Shown piece after piece: positions 5,254-12,436 of a DNA stretch of 15,939 nt. Source of the stretch: Pyrodictium sp. (GTDB lineage: Archaea; Thermoproteota; Thermoprotei_A; Sulfolobales; Pyrodictiaceae); contig DQUB01000008.1 of NCBI GenBank assembly GCA_015662475.1, positions 1 through 15,939 on the forward strand, given 5' to 3'. Below the pieces are notes generated by a model. That model saw only the letters and a list, made by a program, of their open reading frames with translations, made no database searches and was not told the DNA's origin. The stretch's first letter is position 1. Every line of letters starts with the position of its first letter. A program made the translations under genes and the position numbers.

Positions 5254-7051
5254 CCAACTTTTCTTTTGGTACAATACCCTCGTATGCATGCCAGTATATT
5301 GGGTCGCTCAATATCCTTTTAATGTACTTACTCCTATCATACTTTATTGCGGCACCTAGGCTTTGATCGCCATACCTACGCCTATACTCTTCTAAACTCA
5401 TCTTGTACTTCTCTTGCACATATTCTCTGTAAAGGTCGTTGAGCACGTTAAAGGTGCAGAACGGTATTAGTCTGCCATCTGGAATCATGTAGTGTATGTT
5501 GCAACGTTGTACTCTCATAACGTCATAGTTGTATAAATCCATAAAGTGCATTATGCCTAGGAACAACATTGAATAGTGGATGCGGGCTAGTGCATCGTAG
5601 CTCCTCTTAATAAACACGTTTATGATCAGTTTTGTTATGTTGAGCTCTTTTGGAAGTTTTGATTTGTCAATAAACTTTGAAATGTCTATTGCGAGCTTTG
5701 ACAACTTTAACATCTTCTTAAAGGTTGATGCTGTGCTAACCCCTTCTCGCAAGAACTCATCTCTTTTACTATCAATGTATTCTATGAAACCTTCGATGTC
5801 GAAGAACTCTGTAATCGGTAGGAAGCGTTTTGGAAGACCCTGAGAATCTCTTTCTACGAACACGTATGTAGCAGCTCCGCAGACGGGATGGTTACCCATG
5901 CAGAAATGTTCTTCTCCAGTTATTGCTTCAAGGAAATAAGCTATTTTTGCTGCAACAGGAACTGGGAACCATGCATCACGGTATATCTCGCCATCTGTTT
6001 GTTCTTCAACCCACTTTATAACATCTGGTATGGTTACCCGTAATCGTCTTCTCTCCTCATGTTTAAGCATTCCAGTTAAACTTACTGGTTGGAAGTTGAC
6101 CCCTCTAACAACATCCATGTGTTTAGCAGCAAAACGTATTATATCGCCAAGCTCGGAATCATTATAGCCTCTTATGACTGTGGGTACGAGAACAACGCTT
6201 GTCATGCCAGCTTTTCTAAAGACCTCGAGTATGAATGGTATTTCCCAGTGGTTTTTCGGGTTGGTTCTAGGTGTAACACCGTCGAAGCTGAGATAGACAG
6301 TGTTTACACCAGCTTCTCTAAGTGCACGTGCATAGGCTACTGCCTTGTCAAGCCCTTCATCAAAGTACAACTTTGCAAATTTTATTCCATGGGTGTTTAG
6401 CTGGATGTGTGTCACACCCTCATCTTTTAAAATCTTCACAATTTCTACTAGGTCTTCTCTTAGGGTTGGTTCACCGCCAGTTATCTGTACAGCCATTGTA
6501 ACTCCTTGTTTCTTTAATTGTCTAACCATATGTCGTATCTGTTCAAGTGAGGGTTCATAGACATAGCCAACTCGTTCAGCGTAGAAGAAGCAGTACCAAC
6601 AGCTTAAATCACAACGGTTTGTTGCAACAAGATTAGCTAATGCAGTGTGGTTAAGATGTCTTGGACATAAACCGCAGTTAAATGGGCAAGGAGCTGTTTG
6701 TGGTACGTAGGGTTTTACTCCGCGGCCTTCCTCGGTGTATTTGAGGAACCTCTTGTACATTTTGGAGTCGCCATAGTATAGCTCTTCAAACTCGCCATGC
6801 TCTGGACATATTTTGCGCATGAAAACTTTTTCATCTTTCTCGAATATTATCGCGGGTAGGAGACGGTAGCAGACTGGGCAAAGGCTGAGAGTATATGTGA
6901 GAAGCTTCTCCCCCTCTCTAGTGCGGGGTAGTGGACCTCCTACATGCACGTAGCGGTTGGCAATAAGTATTTTGTTAGTATTAGGCTCATACTTTGCAGG
7001 TGGTGGTAGTTGTTCTCCCTGATTTGCGGTTGCATGTGTACTCAAGGCCAT
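5240..7051 (-). CDS. tes: Radical SAM protein of the COG1964 / tetraether lipid synthase (Tes) type
   Basis: Tes joins two archaeol-type lipids by carbon-carbon bonds between chain ends to make membrane-spanning tetraethers. Visible here: an N-terminal Cys region with C-P-V-C (58, 61) and C-P-E-H-G (82), a C-x3-C-x2-C set at 122/126/129, the radical SAM motif C-x3-C-x2-C at Cys147/151/154 (N-R-C-D-L-S-C-W-Y-C), the S-adenosylmethionine (SAM) glycine motif T-G-G-E-P-T at 191-196, and further Cys at 384, 391, 517 and 532. This Cys richness fits the several auxiliary iron centres reported for the Methanocaldococcus enzyme. The 603 residues exceed that enzyme by roughly 100, mostly as an extra C-terminal helical part. 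A-G-A-G-G-A-G lies just before the ATG. It is 84 bases downstream of the COG1031 gene and probably cotranscribed. Crenarchaea carry COG1964 paralogues, so family is certain and lipid synthase function likely. Confidence 0.75.
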   Translation of the reverse strand: MALSTHATANQGEQLPPPAKYEPNTNKILIANRYVHVGGPLPRTREGEKLLTYTLSLCPVCYRLLPAIIFEKDEKVFMRKICPEHGEFEELYYGDSKMYKRFLKYTEEGRGVKPYVPQTAPCPFNCGLCPRHLNHTALANLVATNRCDLSCWYCFFYAERVGYVYEPSLEQIRHMVRQLKKQGVTMAVQITGGEPTLREDLVEIVKILKDEGVTHIQLNTHGIKFAKLYFDEGLDKAVAYARALREAGVNTVYLSFDGVTPRTNPKNHWEIPFILEVFRKAGMTSVVLVPTVIRGYNDSELGDIIRFAAKHMDVVRGVNFQPVSLTGMLKHEERRRLRVTIPDVIKWVEEQTDGEIYRDAWFPVPVAAKIAYFLEAITGEEHFCMGNHPVCGAATYVFVERDSQGLPKRFLPITEFFDIEGFIEYIDSKRDEFLREGVSTASTFKKMLKLSKLAIDISKFIDKSKLPKELNITKLIINVFIKRSYDALARIHYSMLFLGIMHFMDLYNYDVMRVQRCNIHYMIPDGRLIPFCTFNVLNDLYREYVQEKYKMSLEEYRRRYGDQSLGAAIKYDRSKYIKRILSDPIYWHAYEGIVPKEKLGLAR

Positions 7052-7135
7052 ATCTCCTCTAGTTAAAACTCCTAGGCAGAATATCTCGATATGTATTAGG
7101 ATCTAAGCGTTTCGGTGCACAGTGTTGAGAAGATG

Positions 7136-8854
7136 TTAGGTGTTGGTGCAAGCATAGCCATGTAGGCTGAAGTATATCGATGCTTTGCCTAGGACACGTT
7201 TCAGCATATCAGCATTCTTGTAGGGGCGGTTAAGGGCTAGTTTGTTGGCCATATTCTTACCAACCACCTTAGCAGCTATTGACAATGGAACCTTGTTGGC
7301 GTCGAGTGGTAATGGTAGAGCTCTTACGCTTCTCCCACTGTAGCCATAGACAACTACATCGATTACAGCTTTCTCGCTAATTCTACATGGTATCTCAGCA
7401 ACTATTGGGTAACTACCAGCTTGACGTGCAAAAGTTACGCCTAGGTTTGGCATATAACGTTCGACATACAGTCCACGTAAAATTGTGCCACGAGGTACAA
7501 CTCGTTCTAGGAATAGTCTGGAAAGTTCTTGTACACGTGATTTGAACCATTGTATGAGTTTTTTGTGTTTCTTGATGAGCTTATCGCCGAAGTCCCATAG
7601 TCGTGTTGCTGGGAGAATTAAAACTTGGCGTACGTTAATCCTTCTAACTAGCAGGTTACGTTTTAGAAGCTCTTCGAGAAACTCTAGGTTTAGCCGGAAT
7701 GTTTCAGCTGTTTCGCCAGGTAGGCCGAGTACAAAGTTTATGCCTGGTAGTAGTTCTGGAAGTCCATTATAGCCACGGGTTCTGCCAACACGATTAACTA
7801 TCTCAACTGCTTTTATAGCACCCTCAAAGTCCACCTTAAGGTTGTTTAGCTTGACGACGCGTGGGTCAACAGACTCTATGCCTAGAGCTGCAACATCGCC
7901 AGGTGTATGGTACTTGACTATGACTTTCAAAGCTTCTATAGACTCTTTTTCATGATGTACCAGTGTGCCGGGATTGACATTGTCTATGTGGAGTGTTTGT
8001 AGAGAAGGTGCAACAACGCGAATACCGTGGAACACTTTTTCGAGCATAGAGGGATCCGGTCTAGGCCATTCCTCAACACCAAGTTCTCTACTACCATAGA
8101 CTAGAATATCGGATTGCCTACCTAGTCTAAAGTGGCGTACTCCAACATTGTATAATGCTTCGACCTCTCTGACTATGCTCTCGGGTTTTCTGACCAAAAC
8201 CCTCCCATAATTCTTTGTGACGCAAAAACTACATCCACCACTTACAAATCTTGTGCACCCTCTATACGTCTCTATCTCTGCAATCAGATTATATCCATAG
8301 TTTGGGTGTTGTTCGACTATTTTAGCCCCTTTAATGGCAAACTTGTCTAGCATCTCTAAACTATCCCAACGTCTCCAAGGTTCAGCCTTTTCAGCCCCTT
8401 CTTTGAGGAGAGTGTATATGTAGAGATCAGGGTCTCCAGTCACAATAACATCGAAGTTCTCTTTGACATCTCGAGGTAGAGCTTTAACATAGCCACCGCC
8501 TTCGTTTCCAAAACCATATAGAGCAGCTGGTCCTACAAGCAGTTTAAGGGGACGATCTATAAGTCTAAACCACGACTTGAGCTCTTCCACATTTATTGGT
8601 GTTCCTCCAAGATATTTTCCAGGTACAACAGCTCCTGCAATGACTATTACAATGTCGGAGTTGTTTGCAAGTTTGAGAAATTCTTCAAAATGTTCTCTAG
8701 CCCAATCCACGGTTAGATAGCGTATAGTTATTGAAGGATCGTACGACCATATAGCTCCAGCTATATAACGTGGGTATACGTCTATGTAGGGTGGTACTCC
8801 AAAACCTGCAGGCTCATCTGTATAGCCGTCAAGAATCACTATTTTGCTTACCAT
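7136..8854 (-). CDS. Uncharacterised radical SAM protein, COG1031 type, with C-terminal helix-hairpin-helix-like segment
   Basis: From the preferred start the protein has 572 residues. Residues about 1-180 form an alpha/beta domain resembling the cobalamin-binding-like fold placed before many radical SAM barrels (opening I-V-I-L-D-G-Y-T-D-E-P). The cluster motif is Y-R-G-C-T-R-F-V-S-G-G-C-S-F-C, that is C-x7-C-x2-C (Cys200/208/211), wider than the classical C-x3-C-x2-C but typical of COG1031. A barrel follows with L-G-I-E-S-V-D-P and F-V-L-G-L-P-G-E-T. The last part, around V-V-G-K-N-M-A-N-K-L-A, resembles a helix-hairpin-helix, which hints at nucleic-acid binding. No substrate is known. ATG 8854 is preferred; an in-frame ATG at 8908 would add 18 unmatched residues and leave almost no promoter space against the divergent pyrF. 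A TATA-like CTATAAGG lies about 40 bases upstream. Confidence 0.8.
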   Translation of the reverse strand: MVSKIVILDGYTDEPAGFGVPPYIDVYPRYIAGAIWSYDPSITIRYLTVDWAREHFEEFLKLANNSDIVIVIAGAVVPGKYLGGTPINVEELKSWFRLIDRPLKLLVGPAALYGFGNEGGGYVKALPRDVKENFDVIVTGDPDLYIYTLLKEGAEKAEPWRRWDSLEMLDKFAIKGAKIVEQHPNYGYNLIAEIETYRGCTRFVSGGCSFCVTKNYGRVLVRKPESIVREVEALYNVGVRHFRLGRQSDILVYGSRELGVEEWPRPDPSMLEKVFHGIRVVAPSLQTLHIDNVNPGTLVHHEKESIEALKVIVKYHTPGDVAALGIESVDPRVVKLNNLKVDFEGAIKAVEIVNRVGRTRGYNGLPELLPGINFVLGLPGETAETFRLNLEFLEELLKRNLLVRRINVRQVLILPATRLWDFGDKLIKKHKKLIQWFKSRVQELSRLFLERVVPRGTILRGLYVERYMPNLGVTFARQAGSYPIVAEIPCRISEKAVIDVVVYGYSGRSVRALPLPLDANKVPLSIAAKVVGKNMANKLALNRPYKNADMLKRVLGKASIYFSLHGYACTNT

Positions 8855-8889
8855 GAACAGCGCCACGATAGTGTAGTTAGTGAAAGAGG

Positions 8890-8897
8890 CCTTATAG
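8890..8897. promoter_or_regulatory. Possible shared TATA-like element between the COG1031 gene and the pyr operon
   Basis: CCTTATAG on the plus strand is CTATAAGG on the minus strand. For the minus-strand gene it predicts a start near 8866, twelve bases before ATG 8854. For pyrF it predicts a start near 8920, past ATG 8910 but next to an in-frame GTG at 8922. The 55-base divergent gap leaves little room for other promoters. The match to the TATA consensus is modest. Confidence 0.35.
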
Positions 8898-8909
8898 AGG
8901 TTTAACATA

Positions 8910-9602
8910 ATGAGGTATGTTGTGGAGTTAAGCTTGTCATTGATAGTTGCTCTAGATAGAGTTAGTTACGAGCGAGCTGCAAACATAGTCGATAGCCTTT
9001 GCGAAGTAGTTTCCGGGTTCAAAGTAGGACTGCCTTTCCTACTCCAATATGGACTTTCAAGTCTAGAGAAGCTTAGGAGTTTATGTTCTGAGAAAATGTG
9101 GGTAGCTGATCTAAAGCTTGCAGACATAGGCTATGTGATGACTAGTATTGTGGAGTTGTTGGCTGGCAAAATCGACGCCGTTATAGCTCATGCTTTTGTG
9201 GGCTATAGGGGAGCCTTAGACGAGCTCAAAGAGTTTTCCCAAAAACTTGGCATAAAACTAATAGTTGTAGCTGCTATGAGCCATCCAGGTAGTGTAGAAC
9301 TTTACGATATCGTGTTAGGTGGTGTTGCAAAAATCGTAGAGCGTGTAGCTCCTTGGGGAATTGTTGTACCTGCAACAAGGCCTAAACTTATATCGGTGTT
9401 TAGAAAGATGTTTGACTGTCAACTAGCTTTGTTAGCGCCTGGAGTAGGCGTTCAAGGAGCTAGACCTGGCGATGCTATTTGCGCTGGTGCCGACTACGAA
9501 ATCGTTGGAAGACTTATAGTTAACTCTGACAACCCTCTTGAAACAGCTATACGTATACTCAACGAGCAGCAGAGGTGTAGAAAATGGTGCGAGCAGAGGT
9601 AG
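8910..9602 (+). CDS. pyrF: Orotidine-5'-phosphate decarboxylase
   Basis: Converts OMP to UMP, the last step of pyrimidine synthesis. The 230-residue barrel shows L-I-V-A-L-D (Asp16), F-K-V-G (Lys38) and the catalytic array D-L-K-L-A-D-I-G, in which Asp67, Lys69 and Asp72 form the D-x-K-x-x-D charge network. Later come A-A-M-S-H-P-G, A-P-G-V-G-V-Q-G for phosphate binding and V-G-R-L-I with the phosphate-gripping Arg near 204. It is the first gene of the pyr operon and overlaps pyrE by 19 bases. The start is uncertain: ATG 8910 has AGAGGT eight bases upstream, while GTG 8922 would suit a leaderless transcript from the TATA-like element at 8890-8897; both precede the first conserved strand. The C-terminal tail C-R-K-W-C-E-Q-R is unremarkable. 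Confidence 0.93.
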   Translation: MRYVVELSLSLIVALDRVSYERAANIVDSLCEVVSGFKVGLPFLLQYGLSSLEKLRSLCSEKMWVADLKLADIGYVMTSIVELLAGKIDAVIAHAFVGYRGALDELKEFSQKLGIKLIVVAAMSHPGSVELYDIVLGGVAKIVERVAPWGIVVPATRPKLISVFRKMFDCQLALLAPGVGVQGARPGDAICAGADYEIVGRLIVNSDNPLETAIRILNEQQRCRKWCEQR

Positions 9603-10192
9603 CCACTTTAACGAAAATACTCTTGGAAACTAAGGCTCTACAATTTGGCGAGTTTATACTATCATCAGGCGCGAAAAGCAGCATATACATAGACCTGAGA
9701 ATGGTCATTTCTAAGCCCAACTACTTTAGACTCATTTTAGCTTTTCTAGCCTCCAAACTTGCCCCCCTCTATGGCGAAATTGACGGTGTAGTAGGGGTTG
9801 CAACAGCAGGTATACCTTGGGCTACAGGTTTAGCTCTTTATCTAGGTCTTCCACTAGCCTATGTGAGACCAGAACCTAAGAAGCATGGTATGGGCAAACA
9901 GGTTGAAGGTTGTGTAGAGGGATTACGGTTGGTTGTTGTAGACGATGTTGCGACAACAGGAAGTTCTTTAGCTAAATCCATAGAGGCTCTACGTTTAGCT
10001 GGTGGTCAACCACGCTATGCCTTAGTTGTAGTCGATAGGATGCAAGGTGCTCGAGAACGTTTAGCTCGACTTGGCGTGCAACTACTCTCTGTAGCAAATC
10101 TGCCAGAAATACTAGACTATTTGGAGGAGAATAGGCTAGTCGACTTAGAACTAATTAGAAGAGCTAGAGCTGAGCTGTATAGTGGAGGATAG
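9584..10192 (+). CDS. pyrE: Orotate phosphoribosyltransferase
   Basis: Joins orotate to PRPP to give OMP. The 202-residue protein begins with the orotate/PRPP-binding region F-G-E-F-I-L-S-S-G-A-K-S-S-I-Y-I-D-L-R, has A-T-A-G-I-P-W-A and the flexible-loop lysines in V-R-P-E-P-K-K-H-G, and carries the PRPP-binding motif V-V-V-D-D-V-A-T-T-G-S-S with the acidic pair at 120-121. These are in the standard order for type I phosphoribosyltransferases. The ATG at 9584 lies inside the last codons of pyrF, with AGAGGTG a suitable distance upstream, so translation is coupled. The next gene, pyrB, begins five bases after its stop. Confidence 0.95.
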   Translation: MVRAEVATLTKILLETKALQFGEFILSSGAKSSIYIDLRMVISKPNYFRLILAFLASKLAPLYGEIDGVVGVATAGIPWATGLALYLGLPLAYVRPEPKKHGMGKQVEGCVEGLRLVVVDDVATTGSSLAKSIEALRLAGGQPRYALVVVDRMQGARERLARLGVQLLSVANLPEILDYLEENRLVDLELIRRARAELYSGG

Positions 10193-10197
10193 AGGGT

Positions 10198-11130
10198 ATG
10201 TGGAAAAACCGAGACGTAATATCAATACTCGATTTCTCTCGCGAAGATCTCGAATACTTGTTTGAAGCTGCAGACAAAATCTACGAATACCTAATCAGTT
10301 CGAGTGTTCCACGTCTTTTAGAGGGCAAAGTTGTATCGTTAGCCTTCTTTGAACCATCTACAAGAACGCGTCTTAGCTTTGAAGTAGCTGCAAAAAGGCT
10401 TGGTGCTATAACAATAGGCTTTTCCGGCGAAGAAGGTATAAGTGTGGCTAAAGGCGAAAGTTTTGCAGATACTATAAGGATGCTTGACGCGTATTCGGAT
10501 TTGATAATTGTTAGGCATAGGTATGAAGGTGCAGCACTTTATGCTGCAGAAATTGCTAAAGTTCCCGTAATAAATGCTGGTGACGGTAAACAGCATCATC
10601 CAACACAGGCTATGATTGACCTCTACACGGTAAAAAGACTATATGGTCACATAGATGGGCTTGTCTATGGCGTGCTAGGAGATCTAAGGTATTCGCGTGC
10701 AGCATCAAGCTTCATACTGGCTTTAACAAGGTTTAGCCCTGAAAAACTCTACCTAATATCGCCAAAGTTGTTGAGAGCACGTGAAGAGGTTAAAATGGTG
10801 CTTAGACAAGCAGGCATAGTGTTTGAGGAAGTGGAATCGCTAGAAGAGGTTATACATGAACTCGACGTACTCTATGTCGTTAGAATACAGCGTGAGAGAT
10901 TCCCTGACCCTCAAGAGTATGAGAAGGTTAAGGGAAGCTACCGTGTAACATTGAGCTTGCTTGAAAAACGTGCAAAACCAACACTAAAAATACTGCATCC
11001 ACTCCCCAAGGTAGATGAAGTAGAACCTCGTGTTGATAATAGCCGTTTTGCAGCTTACTTCTACCAGGCAAAGCTGGGCATTCCTCTCCGCATGGCTCTT
11101 CTAGCACTCATCTTACGAGGAGAGGTGTAA
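10198..11130 (+). CDS. pyrB: Aspartate carbamoyltransferase catalytic subunit
   Basis: Makes N-carbamoyl-L-aspartate from carbamoyl phosphate and aspartate. The carbamoyl phosphate site is F-F-E-P-S-T-R-T-R (Ser54-Arg58), with the loop lysine in V-A-K-G-E-S-F-A-D-T, Q-H-H-P-T-Q (132-137) and H-P-L-P (267-270). The aspartate-side motif V-R-I-Q-R-E-R-F and the hinge G-D-L-R-Y-S-R are also present. At 310 residues it is the normal length for a catalytic chain. The pyrI gene directly downstream indicates the regulated holoenzyme of catalytic trimers and regulatory dimers. GGAGG in the end of pyrE serves as its SD. All catalytic residues I checked are intact. Confidence 0.97.
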   Translation: MWKNRDVISILDFSREDLEYLFEAADKIYEYLISSSVPRLLEGKVVSLAFFEPSTRTRLSFEVAAKRLGAITIGFSGEEGISVAKGESFADTIRMLDAYSDLIIVRHRYEGAALYAAEIAKVPVINAGDGKQHHPTQAMIDLYTVKRLYGHIDGLVYGVLGDLRYSRAASSFILALTRFSPEKLYLISPKLLRAREEVKMVLRQAGIVFEEVESLEEVIHELDVLYVVRIQRERFPDPQEYEKVKGSYRVTLSLLEKRAKPTLKILHPLPKVDEVEPRVDNSRFAAYFYQAKLGIPLRMALLALILRGEV

Positions 11131-11621
11131 TGTCTATGGAAAAGAATGAAGGTCTTCTCGTTCGCAGAATAAGAGAAGGCGTTGTAATAGACCATATCCC
11201 GGCTGGTAGAGCACTCTACGTGCTAAAGCTACTAGGAATTACAGGGAGAGAGGGATATCGTATTGCACTCGTAATGAACGTTGAAAGTAGGAAGTTAGGC
11301 AAAAAAGATATAGTGAAGATTGAGGGGCGCTTCCTCAAACCTGAAGAGTACAACAAGATAGCCTTAATAGCTCCTACAGCTACAGTCAACATTGTGAAGG
11401 ACTACCATGTAGTGAAGAAGGATAAGGTTGTACTACCAGAGGTCATAGAAGGTATAATCGTTTGTCCAAACCCCACATGCATTAGCCGTAAACCTGGCGA
11501 GCCTATAGCTTCTAAGTTCAAAAGGCTATCAGATAAACCGTTAAGGTTACAATGCATGTATTGCGGAGCCATTGTCGAAGAAGAGGATATTTTGAAGAGT
11601 ATTGTGGAGGGCTCGCTTTGA
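11130..11621 (+). CDS. pyrI: Aspartate carbamoyltransferase regulatory subunit
   Basis: This is the allosteric subunit that binds nucleotides and anchors PyrB trimers through a zinc domain. The N-terminal nucleotide-binding part includes G-V-V-I-D-H-I-P-A-G and L-V-M-N-V-E-S-R-K-L-G-K-K-D. The zinc ligands are Cys112, Cys117, Cys142 and Cys145, spaced C-x4-C-x24-C-x2-C as in the family, so the zinc site is complete. Its 163 residues are near the usual length. The start ATG shares one base with the pyrB stop (TAATG), and GAGGTG lies just upstream, so PyrB and PyrI are made together. PyrI is common in archaea and enteric bacteria and absent from most other bacteria. Confidence 0.96.
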   Translation: MSMEKNEGLLVRRIREGVVIDHIPAGRALYVLKLLGITGREGYRIALVMNVESRKLGKKDIVKIEGRFLKPEEYNKIALIAPTATVNIVKDYHVVKKDKVVLPEVIEGIIVCPNPTCISRKPGEPIASKFKRLSDKPLRLQCMYCGAIVEEEDILKSIVEGSL

Positions 11622-12427
11622 CATCATATGCCTATGTTCCAGCAAAACTAGTAAAACATGTACGTAAACCAAATTCACCTGTAGCTGTACTTGTATACAA
11701 AGCACTAACTACAAGGTTTTTCCCAAGTTTGCCAGGCCACTTTTGCATGTTGTGGGTGCCAGGTTACGAAGCTATCCCCCTTTCAATAGCTTATCAGGAG
11801 GGTGCACACTACTACTTTATAGTCAAGAAACGTGGGCCAACAACAACCAAACTAGTTGAAGATCCTCCACGATATGTTGGACTAATTGGACCTGCAGGCT
11901 CACCCATACCAGCGCCAAGTTCTGGAGGAAAAATTCTTCTGCTGGGAGGAGGAGTTGGTATAGCACCACTAATCTATTTTGCAACTACGATTGCAAGCTA
12001 CGTTGAGAGTGTAACGCTAGTTTACGGTGTTCGAAGCTCTAACGAGCTTGTCGAGTTGGACCAGATATTCAACGTAAATCGGTTCAAGAATGTTGAGCTC
12101 ATAATAGTTGTAGAAGAGGTGTGTGAGAGAGCTGTGTTCAAAGGTACACTAATAGACTATATAACGGTTAAAATCGGAGACAGACTTGAAGAATATGATA
12201 GAGTGTATGCTTCTGGACCGCAAACATTCCTTTGCAAACTCTACGAGGTTTTCAATAGAGCTGGTCTTCTCGATAGACTAGTACTTGTGCTTGAAACGTA
12301 TGTTAGGTGTGGGCTAGGCTTTTGTGGTAAGTGTACTATTCCTGGTACAAGCAAACTACTATGCAGAGATGGCCCGGCACTTTCAGCTCAACTGCTCAAA
12401 AACTGGTTTGCGAAAATTTGTGTGTAG
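11618..12427 (+). CDS. pyrK: Dihydroorotate dehydrogenase electron-transfer subunit
   Basis: An iron-sulfur flavoprotein that passes electrons from PyrD to NAD+ or another acceptor. The 269-residue protein has an N-terminal ferredoxin-reductase beta barrel (about 1-95) with P-L-S-I, the nucleotide motif L-L-L-G-G-G-V-G-I-A-P-L in the middle, and a C-terminal [2Fe-2S] site C-x4-C-x2-C-x9-C (Cys231/236/239/249). The FAD-binding block reads I-P-L-S-I rather than R-P-[IL]-S-I, losing the usual Arg. The start is TTG 11618, which overlaps the pyrI stop as TTGA and has GGAGGG at a good distance; an in-frame ATG at 11552 lies inside the pyrI zinc domain and adds residues that do not resemble the family. 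Its position between pyrI and pyrC/pyrD supports the role. Confidence 0.88.
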   Translation: MTSYAYVPAKLVKHVRKPNSPVAVLVYKALTTRFFPSLPGHFCMLWVPGYEAIPLSIAYQEGAHYYFIVKKRGPTTTKLVEDPPRYVGLIGPAGSPIPAPSSGGKILLLGGGVGIAPLIYFATTIASYVESVTLVYGVRSSNELVELDQIFNVNRFKNVELIIVVEEVCERAVFKGTLIDYITVKIGDRLEEYDRVYASGPQTFLCKLYEVFNRAGLLDRLVLVLETYVRCGLGFCGKCTIPGTSKLLCRDGPALSAQLLKNWFAKICV

Positions 12428-12436
12428 GGGATATAG

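Noticed and set aside
5193..5260. Minus-strand ATGATGG at the end of the Tes-like gene as a C box
   Set aside because: It contains the gene's own stop codon, and the nearest CTGA on that strand is over 40 bases away.
6089..6400. Plus-strand frame of 103 codons inside the Tes-like gene
   Set aside because: It is antisense to a clearly conserved radical SAM barrel and has no recognisable protein features.
8855..8908. 18-residue N-terminal extension of the COG1031 protein from ATG 8908
   Set aside because: It would nearly abut the divergent pyrF start, and the segment lacks similarity to the family opening, which begins right after M-V-S-K.
9660..9668. TGATGA on the minus strand inside pyrE
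   Set aside because: CTGA and TGATGA overlap with no spacer, so no D'-C' unit or outer stem can form.
11552..11617. Longer PyrK starting at an ATG within the pyrI zinc domain
   Set aside because: The added 22 residues do not resemble the family, while TTG 11618 has a good SD and the typical stop-start overlap.
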